This document shows positions 39,356-46,787 of a DNA stretch of 64,000 nt, piece after piece. Source of the DNA: Ectopseudomonas mendocina (GTDB lineage: Bacteria > Pseudomonadota > Gammaproteobacteria > Pseudomonadales > Pseudomonadaceae). Under the pieces are notes generated by a model. It saw nothing but the letters and a program-made list of their open reading frames with translations. It was not told where the DNA came from and did not search any database. The stretch's first letter is position 1. Each line of letters opens with the position of its first letter. The DNA lies in the NCBI RefSeq assembly GCF_007049795.1, contig NZ_SCFY01000009.1:1-64000 (forward strand). Direction: 5' to 3'. The translations under genes were made by a program, and so were the position numbers.

Positions 39356-40342
39356 ATGTTCCTGCGCCGCCTGCTGCCCGATAATTTCACCCTGACCCTG
39401 CTCGCCGTGGTACTCGCCGCCACGCTGCTGCCTGCCAGCGGCCAGATCGCCACTATCTTCGAGTGGATCACCAACCTGGCCATTGCCCTGCTGTTCTTCA
39501 TGCACGGCGCCAAGCTGTCGCGCCAGGCGATTCTGGCTAGCGCCGGGCACTGGCGTCTGCACCTGCTGGTGTTCGCCTGCACCTTCATCCTCTTCCCGCT
39601 GCTCGGCCTGGCGCTCAGGCCGGCACTGGAGCCGCTGCTGGGCAAAGAGCTGTACCTGGGCATGCTCTACCTGTGCGCCCTGCCGGCCACCGTGCAATCG
39701 GCCATCGCCTTCACCTCATTGGCGCGCGGCAACATCCCAGCGGCGATCTGCAGCGCTGCAGCCTCCAGCCTGCTGGGTATCTTCCTCACCCCACTGCTGG
39801 TGGCCTTCCTGATGGGCGTGCACGGCGACAACGGCTCGACCCTCGACGCCATCGGCAAGATCAGCCTGCAGTTGCTGCTGCCGTTCGTTCTCGGCCAGAT
39901 CGCTCAGCGCTGGATCGGCGGCTGGGTCAACCAGAACAAGAGCTGGCTGAAATACGTCGACCAGAGCTCGATCCTGCTGGTGGTCTACACCGCCTTCAGC
40001 GCCGCGGTGATTGGCGGCCTGTGGCAACAGGTACCGCTGGCCACCCTGCTGCTGGTGATTGCCGCCTGCTGCGTGTTGTTGGCGCTGGCCCTGGTGTTGA
40101 CCCACCTGCTGGGCAAATGGATGGGCTTCAGCCTGGAAGACCGCATCACCATCCTCTTCTGTGGCTCGAAAAAGAGCCTGGCCACCGGCGTGCCGATGGC
40201 ACAGGTGCTGTTCGCCGGCAGCGCCATCGGCGTGCTGATCCTGCCGCTGATGCTGTTCCACCAGATCCAGTTGATGGTCTGCGCGGTGCTGGCACAGCGT
40301 TACGCCAAACGCGAGGAGGCACCGCAGACCGCGGCCGTTTGA
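39356..40342 (+). CDS. SBF-like (YfeH-type) bile acid:sodium symporter family protein
   Basis: This 328-residue integral membrane protein has about ten hydrophobic segments and the BASS/SBF-like signatures CALPATVQSAIAFTSLARGN and LFCGSKKSLATGVPMAQVLF. The family moves organic anions coupled to sodium. Divergent AraC-type regulator suggests inducible expression. Actual substrate unknown. Confidence 0.88.
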   Translation: MFLRRLLPDNFTLTLLAVVLAATLLPASGQIATIFEWITNLAIALLFFMHGAKLSRQAILASAGHWRLHLLVFACTFILFPLLGLALRPALEPLLGKELYLGMLYLCALPATVQSAIAFTSLARGNIPAAICSAAASSLLGIFLTPLLVAFLMGVHGDNGSTLDAIGKISLQLLLPFVLGQIAQRWIGGWVNQNKSWLKYVDQSSILLVVYTAFSAAVIGGLWQQVPLATLLLVIAACCVLLALALVLTHLLGKWMGFSLEDRITILFCGSKKSLATGVPMAQVLFAGSAIGVLILPLMLFHQIQLMVCAVLAQRYAKREEAPQTAAV

Positions 40343-40383
40343 TCGGCACCACGATAGAAGGGACTTGCTCGGGCGCTAAATAA

Positions 40384-40399
40384 CTGTATTTTTATACAG
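40384..40399 (+). promoter_or_regulatory. LexA (SOS) box
   Basis: CTGTATTTTTATACAG fits the LexA consensus CTG-N10-CAG, with a perfectly A/T-rich centre. It lies 20 bp before the radical SAM start codon and next to a TATATT -10-like box and a TTGGAG ribosome site. The downstream gene is therefore predicted to be SOS-induced. Confidence 0.85.
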
Positions 40400-40418
40400 T
40401 ATATTTTGGAGTCCGAGC

Positions 40419-40651
40419 ATGTCCGTCAGCCTGCCGCCACGTGGCCGTGGCACCGCCAGCAACCCGCACAACCGCTATGCGCCAACCCGTTCGGAGCAGG
40501 AAGACGACGGCTGGTATCAGGACGAGACCCCGCCAAGCCGCGCCACCGAAGTGCGCAAGGAACAGGCGAAGACCGCGATTACTCGCAACAACTCACCGGA
40601 CGTCGGCTTCGACCGCTCGGTGAATCCCTATCGCGGCTGTGAGCACGGCTG
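40419..40651 (+). pseudogene. PA0069-type radical SAM protein, 5' fragment
   Basis: These first 77 codons encode the N-terminal region of a spore-photoproduct-lyase-like radical SAM protein and end in [10 protein letters not shown], retaining only the first cysteine of the CX3CX2C cluster motif. Reading then passes into the inserted element ([12 protein letters not shown]) and stops at TAG 40686-40688. The rest of the gene lies at 48436-49264. Joined, 40419-40651 plus 48436-49264 gives 1062 bases, exactly 354 codons including the stop. The fragment cannot bind an iron-sulfur cluster. It keeps the promoter with the LexA box. Confidence 0.92.
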
Positions 40652-40661
40652 GGTATGCTCT
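40641..40661 (+). other. attL junction
   Basis: Chromosomal GAGCACGGCTG (40641-40651) is joined to element GGTATGCTCT. The CTG at 40649-40651 recurs at the right junction. The original uninterrupted site should read CACGG-CTG-CATCTACTGC. The exact crossover dinucleotide (CT or TG) cannot be resolved. Confidence 0.8.
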
Positions 40662-40741
40662 GCAAAAGGTTCCATCAAGGTCTTTTAGGACGGTTGAACT
40701 TGTTCAAGCGTTCTAAATGACCAGATAGAGCAAAAACGTAT

Positions 40742-40755
40742 CGAGCAATTGCTCG
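40742..40755. repeat. Perfect 14-bp palindrome near left end of element
   Basis: CGAGCAATTGCTCG reads the same on both strands, about 90 bp inside the left junction. Its half (CGAGCAA/TTGCTCG) also forms the outer arms of the large palindrome at 46572-46619. The rest of the gene-free 680 bases 40689-41368 is AT-rich and contains a terminator-like hairpin (41159-41173) and the rep promoter; no credible ORF. Confidence 0.55.
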
Positions 40756-41151
40756 GTTGTTCTGATGGGAAAAGAGCGGAAAAAGAAAATTAAGGTCGGA
40801 CGCTATTTAGTGTTTTTCGTCGAAGGATAAAAATATTTTCACTTGTCTATTGACAACGATTTTTGCTGTTTTTAAGCCAAAATTTAAAGGTCGTTAATTT
40901 TGAATTATCAAAAAATTGATATAAAAACATATAAAAAATGATATGCACTTTTTTAGTGCATTCACGGAAAAGGGTTAAAATTGAGCGATTTATTTTTCTT
41001 CGTATATTAGTAAGCAGAAATAAAAACCACGCTAAAAACGCCATTTCCGTTAATACATATAAAATTTAAGGGCGATGTTTTTTGCTAATTTTTACACCTT
41101 AAATTTAATGATGATGATTTTTTAAATCCGCTTTTATAAAGGCGAAGCCAC

Positions 41152-41190
41152 CAGCCCAAGCCCGTTCAGGGCTGCTTTTATGCTTTTATT
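41152..41190 (+). terminator. Terminator-like hairpin upstream of rep
   Basis: AGCCC (41159-41163), loop GTTCA, GGGCT (41169-41173), with a second possible CAGCCC arm at 41152-41157, is followed by GCTTTTATGC and further T-runs. It could stop transcription entering from the host SOS promoter before rep. Confidence 0.45.
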
Positions 41191-41299
41191 ATTTTTTTTG
41201 TCTCTTCCCTTGGATAACTCTTAAATAAGTGTCGCAGGTTGATTATACGGCAAAATATTGCTGTTTTTGCTTTTAATAAAATCAATCAAGAGAAAATTA

Positions 41300-41345
41300 A
41301 AGTATATACCTTAATTGACAAGTATTTATTTTATGGTATTTGTAT
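41300..41345 (+). promoter_or_regulatory. Promoter with AAGTATATAC box upstream of rep
   Basis: AAGTATATAC (41300-41309), five bases, then TTGACA (41315-41320), a 16-bp spacer, and an extended TGG-TATTTG -10 (41334-41342). It lies just upstream of the rep ATG at 41369. The same box occurs before the -35 regions at 42956-42999 and 43283-43325. Confidence 0.55.
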
Positions 41346-41368
41346 AAGTATCAACAATAAATAATCAC

Positions 41369-42952
41369 ATGTTATTCATTCCAAATATATCAAACAAAGG
41401 TCAAGCAAACATAGACCTATTTTTTAAAGAGTGTGAAAACCAATATTTTTATGAGCAAGCGATTAAAAGAAAAATGCTTTCAATAGATACGCTTGAAGAT
41501 AAAAAAAGCAATTCATTAAAAAGAAAACGCAAACAAGTATTGGTTGATATTCGTTATTTGGAGGAAAAAATTAACTGGGTTGCACATTCTTTTGAATACA
41601 AGTGCTGGAAAATACAGAATAAATATTCACTTGATGCAGATACAAAAGAGGTTGTTGAAAATATATCTTTTGTATTTGAGAAAATTCAAGAAGTAATTGC
41701 AATAAGAAATAGTAATGCCAAGTTCGATGAAGACTTTAAAAGTAGTATTTTCTCATTTGTTGAACCTGATTGGAATATAGGCTATGGCATTAAGATTAAA
41801 GACATTAAAGGTTCAACGATGAAAGATAAAGTCTTAAACATCATTGATGAAAGAAAACTTAAACTACAAGTAAAAAGAATACAGAAGCAAAGAAGTGAAT
41901 TGCGTAAACTTGAAATTGGCTTAATTGGGTCAGGTAAAAATTACGAGATTTGCAGTGATGAAGTGGTAAAAAATAGGGCGATTGATGAAGCCAAACAAAT
42001 TGAATACATAATGAAAAACTTCATTGTTTATGAGAATAATAAAAAGATTCCGCTTTCAAAGGTTGCAAGCACTGAAAAACAGAGATTTGCAGAGTTGTTT
42101 ATTCAAGTGACATCATTAGACCTATACGCTCAAAAGCGTGATTATAAGCCGTTATTTATTACCTTTACCGCACCTGCAAGATTTCACCCTAAACCATCAA
42201 AAGGGGTTAGTTCTTGGGATGGGTCTACACCAAAAGAAAGCAATGATTATCTTAAAGGTTTATGGAACGCATTTAGAAAGGATATTCATAGACATAAGAT
42301 TGAGTTATCTGGTTTTTGGGCTGTTGAACCACATAAAGACCAATGTTTCCATAAGCACGCTTTAATGTATGTTAAAAAAGACCAATATGACAAATTGGTT
42401 GATTTAATCAATAAGCATTTTAAACACTCTGAAAATGCTGTGAGAATTGAGGAAATAGATACTAAAAAGAGCAAGGCAACATCTTATGTGATGAAATATC
42501 TAACAAAATCATTTGATATGGATTTTAAACTAAAAGATGGCGTCTTAAATGTTGATGCTCTTGATGTGTCTAATCATAGAAAAGTTAGAGCCGTGCAGGC
42601 ATTATGGTCTGTGCGTAGATATGCAATGTTCGGTGTTAAAAATACCCTTTCATTGTGGAGGGAGTTAAAAAGGAAATCTTTCTTAAAAGGGCAAAATGCA
42701 AATATTGATAAAGCATTTTCCTTTGTTGAAAATAATGACTTTATTGGTTTCTGTTTGTTTGTGAATGGGAAATTAAAAATAAAAAGAATGTTTAAAGAGA
42801 TTGAGATAATGAGGAACATGGTTTTTGGGAGTATCTATTCCAAAAGCCTTATCGCTAAATATATATATGATGCTGAGACTGATGAAGTTATTGACATAAA
42901 ATCAAGATGCAAAATAGTAAACGCTTCCGCCTTTGAAGTTGCTGCCTCATAA
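41369..42952 (+). CDS. GpA-like rolling-circle replication endonuclease (HUH superfamily)
   Basis: This 527-residue protein shows the three HUH motifs in order: KPLFITFTAPARFHP (about 258-272), AVEPHKDQCFHKHALMY with the metal-binding histidines (about 317-333), and SYVMKYLTK (about 371-379). The last has two tyrosines three residues apart and a lysine, the pattern of phage phiX174/P2 gene A proteins, in which paired tyrosines nick and religate DNA. The first 240 residues are charged, helical and unrecognized. It likely initiates replication of the excised circle. AT-rich codon use contrasts with the host. A phage-derived Rep or a plasmid Rep are both possible origins. Confidence 0.8.
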   Translation: MLFIPNISNKGQANIDLFFKECENQYFYEQAIKRKMLSIDTLEDKKSNSLKRKRKQVLVDIRYLEEKINWVAHSFEYKCWKIQNKYSLDADTKEVVENISFVFEKIQEVIAIRNSNAKFDEDFKSSIFSFVEPDWNIGYGIKIKDIKGSTMKDKVLNIIDERKLKLQVKRIQKQRSELRKLEIGLIGSGKNYEICSDEVVKNRAIDEAKQIEYIMKNFIVYENNKKIPLSKVASTEKQRFAELFIQVTSLDLYAQKRDYKPLFITFTAPARFHPKPSKGVSSWDGSTPKESNDYLKGLWNAFRKDIHRHKIELSGFWAVEPHKDQCFHKHALMYVKKDQYDKLVDLINKHFKHSENAVRIEEIDTKKSKATSYVMKYLTKSFDMDFKLKDGVLNVDALDVSNHRKVRAVQALWSVRRYAMFGVKNTLSLWRELKRKSFLKGQNANIDKAFSFVENNDFIGFCLFVNGKLKIKRMFKEIEIMRNMVFGSIYSKSLIAKYIYDAETDEVIDIKSRCKIVNASAFEVAAS

Positions 42953-42955
42953 ATA

Positions 42956-43020
42956 AATATATACTTATCTATTGAATTTGAATTTTTGTATGTTATATTA
43001 TAACTATAACAAGGGAGAAT
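42956..43020 (+). promoter_or_regulatory. Promoter with AATATATAC box upstream of 72-residue ORF
   Basis: AATATATAC (42956-42964) precedes TTGAAT (42972-42977), a 16-bp spacer and TATATT (42994-42999). An AAGGGAG ribosome site follows at 43011-43017. The layout repeats the boxes upstream of rep and of the next small ORF. Confidence 0.5.
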
Positions 43021-43023
43021 TTT

Positions 43024-43242
43024 ATGCAATTGATAAGAGTAGCAAGCGGAAAGACAAAAGTATTGAAGTTTATAAAAAGACTTGGTTATACAGATATGTA
43101 TGAAACTATATGTAATTTACCAAGAGGCAGCGAATGTGATTTATTCTTTGATACAGAAGATGAAAGATTTAAAGCAATCGTAGACCAAAGCAAACTTAGA
43201 TATGAAGAATTAGATGAGTGTTTAAAAACACAATTTCAATAA
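43024..43242 (+). CDS. Small protein of unknown function in mobile element
   Basis: This 72-residue protein (MQLIRVASGKTKVLKFIKRL then GYTDMYETICNLP) has a basic N-terminal third and an acidic C-terminus (EELDECL). I do not recognize it. A good ribosome site, its own promoter and a strong terminator show a real monocistronic gene. Position after rep and the repeated operator-like boxes make a copy-control or regulatory role possible but unproven. Confidence 0.65.
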   Translation: MQLIRVASGKTKVLKFIKRLGYTDMYETICNLPRGSECDLFFDTEDERFKAIVDQSKLRYEELDECLKTQFQ

Positions 43243-43244
43243 TG

Positions 43245-43265
43245 CCAGCAAATGCTGGTTTTTTT
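43245..43265 (+). terminator. Rho-independent terminator after 72-residue ORF
   Basis: CCAGC, loop AAAT, GCTGG with T7, starting 3 bases after the stop codon. Confidence 0.85.
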
Positions 43266-43282
43266 ACGCCTATTGAAAATAT

Positions 43283-43335
43283 AAGTATATACATCTATTG
43301 ACTTGTTAAAATTATATGGTAAAATAAGTATATAC
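43283..43335 (+). promoter_or_regulatory. Promoter flanked by two AAGTATATAC boxes
   Basis: AAGTATATAC (43283-43292), five bases, TTGACT (43298-43303), a 16-bp spacer, then extended TGG-TAAAAT (43317-43325), and a second AAGTATATAC (43326-43335) right downstream of the -10. The flanking identical boxes look like operators of one repressor or activator. Confidence 0.6.
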
Positions 43336-43354
43336 AGAACAAAAAAGGATATTG

Positions 43355-43567
43355 ATGAAAAAAAATGTTAAACGCTACTTATTGAAAGCAGAGCAAGAAA
43401 TAATTGATGAAGCATTAGAAATAGCAAAGGCTAATGATTTCCCATTGGCAGGCTTTTTAAATGGTTGCATTGAACAATATGTTAAAACCTATAAAGAAAA
43501 AGGGTTTCAAAGCGAGGTTTGCCTTGATATTGAAATAAAGAAATTTAAAAGAAATAACAACCAATGA
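43355..43567 (+). CDS. Small helical protein of unknown function, possible RHH-like regulator
   Basis: This 70-residue basic protein (KNVKRYLLKAEQEIIDEALE then IAKANDFPLAGFLNGCIEQY) is predicted helical and recalls ribbon-helix-helix proteins of plasmid control systems, with a short N-terminal strand and two helices, but the match is not conclusive. AAGGA precedes ATG 43355. It directly follows the twin-box promoter, which would be consistent with autoregulation. The secreted-protein gene starts 8 bases after its stop, so they are probably co-transcribed. Confidence 0.6.
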   Translation: MKKNVKRYLLKAEQEIIDEALEIAKANDFPLAGFLNGCIEQYVKTYKEKGFQSEVCLDIEIKKFKRNNNQ

Positions 43568-43574
43568 GGACAAA

Positions 43575-44018
43575 ATGAATGGAGTTAAAACCTTAACCGC
43601 AATAGTAGTAATGACAGCGGCATTTTCTGTAAATGCTGGTTATAGAATGCACATACCACTTGAAAAAGATGGTGGTGGGAATCTTCCTAATGGTTCAATA
43701 GTATTTACTGGTGAAACTGAAATTGAGCCAGTGGATAAGGCAAAAGAGTGTGATGACAACGCTTCTAATGTTCCTGGGCTTCTATCTTCAACATATCCAG
43801 ATGTGAATTATGTTTCCCATAGATTTACTACTTTTAAGCAATTTGTTCCGGGTGTTGGTTTTGCAGATGTGGAAGGTTGTGAAGTAACGATTGAACTACC
43901 TAACTCAAAAGGGGCTTACTGCACTTCTAATGATGATTATGCAATGGCAGTGAGCGTCAACGTTCAATCATTAGGTATTGATAGGGTTATGATAAATTAC
44001 TATGGAGAATGTAATTAA
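43575..44018 (+). CDS. Secreted protein of unknown function (element cargo)
   Basis: This 147-residue protein has a signal peptide (KTLTAIVVMTAAFSVNAGYR, cut near VNAG). The mature part has four cysteines (KECDD, EGCEV, AYCTS, GECN), suggesting two disulfides in the periplasm or outside. No family is recognized. ATG 43575 lies behind an AATGAGGA sequence. It lies between the replication and the mobilization genes, the usual cargo position. Possible roles such as entry exclusion or an effector are speculation. Confidence 0.65.
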   Translation: MNGVKTLTAIVVMTAAFSVNAGYRMHIPLEKDGGGNLPNGSIVFTGETEIEPVDKAKECDDNASNVPGLLSSTYPDVNYVSHRFTTFKQFVPGVGFADVEGCEVTIELPNSKGAYCTSNDDYAMAVSVNVQSLGIDRVMINYYGECN

Positions 44019-44042
44019 AAAGCCCTAATGGGCTTTCTTAAT
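44019..44042. terminator. Bidirectional terminator between secreted-protein and relaxase genes
   Basis: AAAGCCC (44019-44025), TAAT loop, GGGCTTT (44030-44036), with T-rich tails on both strands. It serves two convergent genes. Confidence 0.75.
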
Positions 44043-44050
44043 TATTGCGG

Positions 44051-46081
44051 TTAATATTTTATTAGTTTTAAATTTCTTTTGTTTTGCATTTCTTCCACCT
44101 GTTCTTCCTGTTTAGCAAGGTCAATATGTTCATCAATATCGGCCTTGATTTCTTCTTTTGTTGCTTCATCAAAATGCTCTACATGTGCAAAAACTCTTTG
44201 ATGCAGTTCATTCATTTCTTCATAACCATCTTCATTGATTTTCCCGTCTATTGCGTCCATTACACAAGATAGAATGTATGATGGATAAAATTCATCTCCA
44301 TAGTTTTCGATTAACTCATCAATTAAATCATCAAAATCTTGTTTTTGCTGCTCTGGTGATTTTATCTCTTGTGTAGAAACTTCGTTTTGTTTTTCGGTTG
44401 GTATAACCTCTTTTTCAAATTCCTCATCATCATTCTTGTATGTTTTTAAGGTTTCTGCTTCAAATTCTTCATCATCATTTGTGAAAACTTCATTTTGTTT
44501 TCCGGTTGGTATAACCTCTTTTTCAAATTCCTCATCATCATTCTTGTATGTTTTTAAGGTTTCTGCTTCAAATTCTTCATCATCATTTGATGGAATAAAT
44601 ACCTCATCAAAGCCATTTTCAAATTCTTCATCATCATTCTTGAAGGATTTGACTTCTTCCTGTTCAACTGGCTTTTTAGGTTCGTCAGAACCTGATGCCG
44701 TAGGCTGCTCTACAACGGTTTCAAGCGGTGTAGGTGCAGCAGGCATAGAAACGGTAGGGGTAGATGGTGCTGGTGCTTCTATGGCTTCCTGGGCTGGTTG
44801 TGCTTGAACTGTTGGTGTGAATTTCGAATTCATAGAAGCATATTGTTCTTGAATTCTCTTTAATTCTTCTAAATCGGCTGGCGTAGGTTTGTAGCCTTCA
44901 AGTTTGATGCCTTTTGCTTCTAATCCCATTAGTTGAGATTCAAGCCAAATATTTTTCTTAAAGTAGTCAGGGCCAGTCACATAAAAGGTGTCTGGTGGCG
45001 TTGTGTCTGCCATTAGTCTTTGTAGTCCAGCCTTTGCAGACTGTCTTGATAAATCACTAAAAGAAACTTTTGCTGGGTCTTTATGATATTCAAAGGCTTT
45101 CTTTTCTTTGGTTGAATTATAGAAATATTCAACCTTGTCATCATATTTTTCACATTTGAATTTTTTAGCAAGAACAGAATTGGGGTTTATTCTGTTCATG
45201 TAATCTGGTTTGTCGTTCTTGATTGTTAGAGTGCAATCACTAAAAACAACGATTTTATGCTTTGCTGTAAGTGTTTGTTCAAATGCTTCATCTTCTCCAA
45301 GTTTTGTTTTTAAGGTCTTATAAGAAAGGTTTAATTCGGATGCCTTAAATATTTGGTCTTGATATTGGATAGAAAAAGCAGTTTTACCATTATGTATGAT
45401 GGTAAAACCATTATCGGTAATTTGATTTATGAAATCGGAAGGGCTTGATGCTTTATCAAGATAAGGTTTTAAAGCGTCTTTCATTTTCTTCTTATTAGAG
45501 ACTATACCTCTAACATCAAGCATTCTTTCATTAGTAGATGGAAGTCTTTCAATATCATTTTTATTTGTAGATGTTGCTTTTCTGTTCTTTGGTTTAATTA
45601 ATTTGTGTTTATCTTCTAATTTATCGCATTCAATTTCAATGATGCGATAATCATCTTTTTCCTTGTAAGTTTTCCCGTTGTTATCTCTAACTGACCAGAT
45701 TATATGCACATGCATTTTGGCTGTATCATTATGAACAGCCATCAAGTATTTACGATTGCTGATATTGTGTGTTTTTTCATAAAGTTCTTTTGCAATCTGC
45801 AATGCCTTTTGTGGGTTCATATCATCATTAGTGTGAAAACTTACTACATCGTGATATGTTCTTACTTGCTGGGTAGAACCTATTTTTCTATTACTGTTGT
45901 AAAAATTAACATCATCATCAATTTCACTTGATAATCTGTTTATCAAATCGCTTTTGATGATGCTTGGTTTATGAATAAAACTGGCTTCATAAAGGCAGCA
46001 GCCTTTATCTCTAAGAATGTAATATGCTGCAATCTTAATTCCTCTTTTTGTTTTTTGGCTGCTGGCTTTCTTTCTTATCAT
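44051..46081 (-). CDS. MOBP-like relaxase with acidic C-terminal repeats
   Basis: This 676-residue protein starts with a basic segment and a YY pair (residues 20-21) that may hold the nicking tyrosine. It has the metal-binding relaxase motif HNDTAKMHVHII (H117, H124, H126), like the MOBP motif III. The C-terminal part contains a proline-rich linker (about 430-465) and then acidic repeats with five NDDEEFE units (about 480-565), including two tandem 36-residue (108-bp) copies, and a helical tail. It should cut the element at oriT and lead the strand into a recipient. It follows the MobC-like gene by one base. Confidence 0.82.
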   Translation of the reverse strand: MIRKKASSQKTKRGIKIAAYYILRDKGCCLYEASFIHKPSIIKSDLINRLSSEIDDDVNFYNSNRKIGSTQQVRTYHDVVSFHTNDDMNPQKALQIAKELYEKTHNISNRKYLMAVHNDTAKMHVHIIWSVRDNNGKTYKEKDDYRIIEIECDKLEDKHKLIKPKNRKATSTNKNDIERLPSTNERMLDVRGIVSNKKKMKDALKPYLDKASSPSDFINQITDNGFTIIHNGKTAFSIQYQDQIFKASELNLSYKTLKTKLGEDEAFEQTLTAKHKIVVFSDCTLTIKNDKPDYMNRINPNSVLAKKFKCEKYDDKVEYFYNSTKEKKAFEYHKDPAKVSFSDLSRQSAKAGLQRLMADTTPPDTFYVTGPDYFKKNIWLESQLMGLEAKGIKLEGYKPTPADLEELKRIQEQYASMNSKFTPTVQAQPAQEAIEAPAPSTPTVSMPAAPTPLETVVEQPTASGSDEPKKPVEQEEVKSFKNDDEEFENGFDEVFIPSNDDEEFEAETLKTYKNDDEEFEKEVIPTGKQNEVFTNDDEEFEAETLKTYKNDDEEFEKEVIPTEKQNEVSTQEIKSPEQQKQDFDDLIDELIENYGDEFYPSYILSCVMDAIDGKINEDGYEEMNELHQRVFAHVEHFDEATKEEIKADIDEHIDLAKQEEQVEEMQNKRNLKLIKY
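44376..44591. repeat. 108-bp tandem repeat inside relaxase gene
   Basis: Two nearly identical 108-bp units encode NDDEEFEAETLKTYK plus NDDEEFEKEVIPT and KQNEV. A half unit (44592-44640) adds a further NDDEEFE. Period fixed from the spacing of the repeated ATTCTTGTATG at about 44432 and 44540. Recent unit duplication is likely, because the DNA copies are almost the same. Confidence 0.85.
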
Positions 46082-46082
46082 A

Positions 46083-46496
46083 TTACTCCTTGTTGTTGAT
46101 GTTCTTTTTTATCCTTACATATCTATGTTGCTCACGAAGGTATGTATTTATTTTTTTGAATGTTGTGTCAATCGACTCTAATGTTTGCCAATTTTTTTCT
46201 GGGATGGATTCATTGCTATTAAGATGCTTGGCTATTTGATTAAGATTATTGTATGGCTCTGATATTTTCTTTTCGAATGCCTCATATATCTTTTTTAAAG
46301 ATTCGCTATTGATTTCAATAATCAAACCAAATCCATCTGTAATTATTTTTTCAATCAACTGCTCATAGGTTAAGCCGGTTTTAATTTTTAATTCTTGGAA
46401 AGCGTCTGCAGTCTTTTTTGTTGTTCTAATTGTTATGGTAGAACCTTTACTTCTGTTTGCTTTTTTCTTCTCCTTATCTGGAAATAAATCACTCAT
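46083..46496 (-). CDS. MobC-like mobilization accessory protein
   Basis: This 137-residue protein has an N-terminal ribbon-helix-helix-like segment (STITIRTTKKTADAFQELKI) and the motif YNNLNQIAKHLNSN typical of MobC/MbeC-type relaxosome proteins. It should bind oriT and help the relaxase open the DNA. The relaxase gene follows with essentially no gap. The candidate oriT palindrome lies 76 bp upstream of its start. Confidence 0.78.
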   Translation of the reverse strand: MSDLFPDKEKKKANRSKGSTITIRTTKKTADAFQELKIKTGLTYEQLIEKIITDGFGLIIEINSESLKKIYEAFEKKISEPYNNLNQIAKHLNSNESIPEKNWQTLESIDTTFKKINTYLREQHRYVRIKKNINNKE

Positions 46497-46571
46497 GTAA
46501 TCACCTTAAATTGTTATCTTAATTAGGGCAGTCTTTCCGCTTTTATATTTTCTAAACGAAGTGCAGAAAAT

Positions 46572-46619
46572 CGAGCAACAATGGCAGTCCACGAAGTGGC
46601 ACTCCATTGTTATTGCTCG
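46572..46619. repeat. Large imperfect palindrome, candidate oriT
   Basis: CGAGCAACAATGG and CCATTGTTATTGCTCG form outer arms; CAGTCCAC and GTGGCACT form inner arms around a small loop. It lies in the non-coding 46497-46740 block between the divergently arranged mob operon and the recombinase terminator. Inverted repeats next to mobC are the usual oriT position. The nick site is not identified. Confidence 0.5.
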
Positions 46620-46736
46620 CATAAGATTAGAATGCCTTATAAATGTTGTACCATATATTTTAATGTTTTCAAGTGGCTTAGACTGCCATTTAAATAGATA
46701 ACTAAATATTGGAAACAAAAGGCGTATAGCAGGAAA

Positions 46737-46764
46737 CAAAAAAGGCCACTAAAAAAGTGGCCTT
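46737..46764 (-). terminator. Terminator of the serine recombinase gene
   Basis: AAGGCCACT (46742-46750), five-base loop, AGTGGCCTT (46756-46764). On the minus strand it is followed by TTTTTTGTTT. It lies 24 bases after the recombinase stop. Confidence 0.85.
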
Positions 46765-46787
46765 AGATAACTGGAATTAAAAACTGG

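Noticed and set aside
40847..41044. 65-codon minus-strand frame near the left end of the element
   Set aside because: Low-complexity hydrophobic/lysine composition typical of AT-rich non-coding DNA; no ribosome site.
41369..42952. Rep protein as an IS200/IS605 or IS91 transposase
   Set aside because: The paired-tyrosine YXXXYXXK motif and size fit gpA-type replication proteins better; no transposon end structures are seen.
44376..44640. Possible CRISPR array
   Set aside because: The repeats are a 108-bp in-frame coding period within the relaxase; there are no short repeats with unique spacers and no cas genes.
46506..46739. 77-codon minus-strand frame in the element
   Set aside because: It overlaps the large palindrome and has no ribosome site; better explained as oriT/non-coding DNA.
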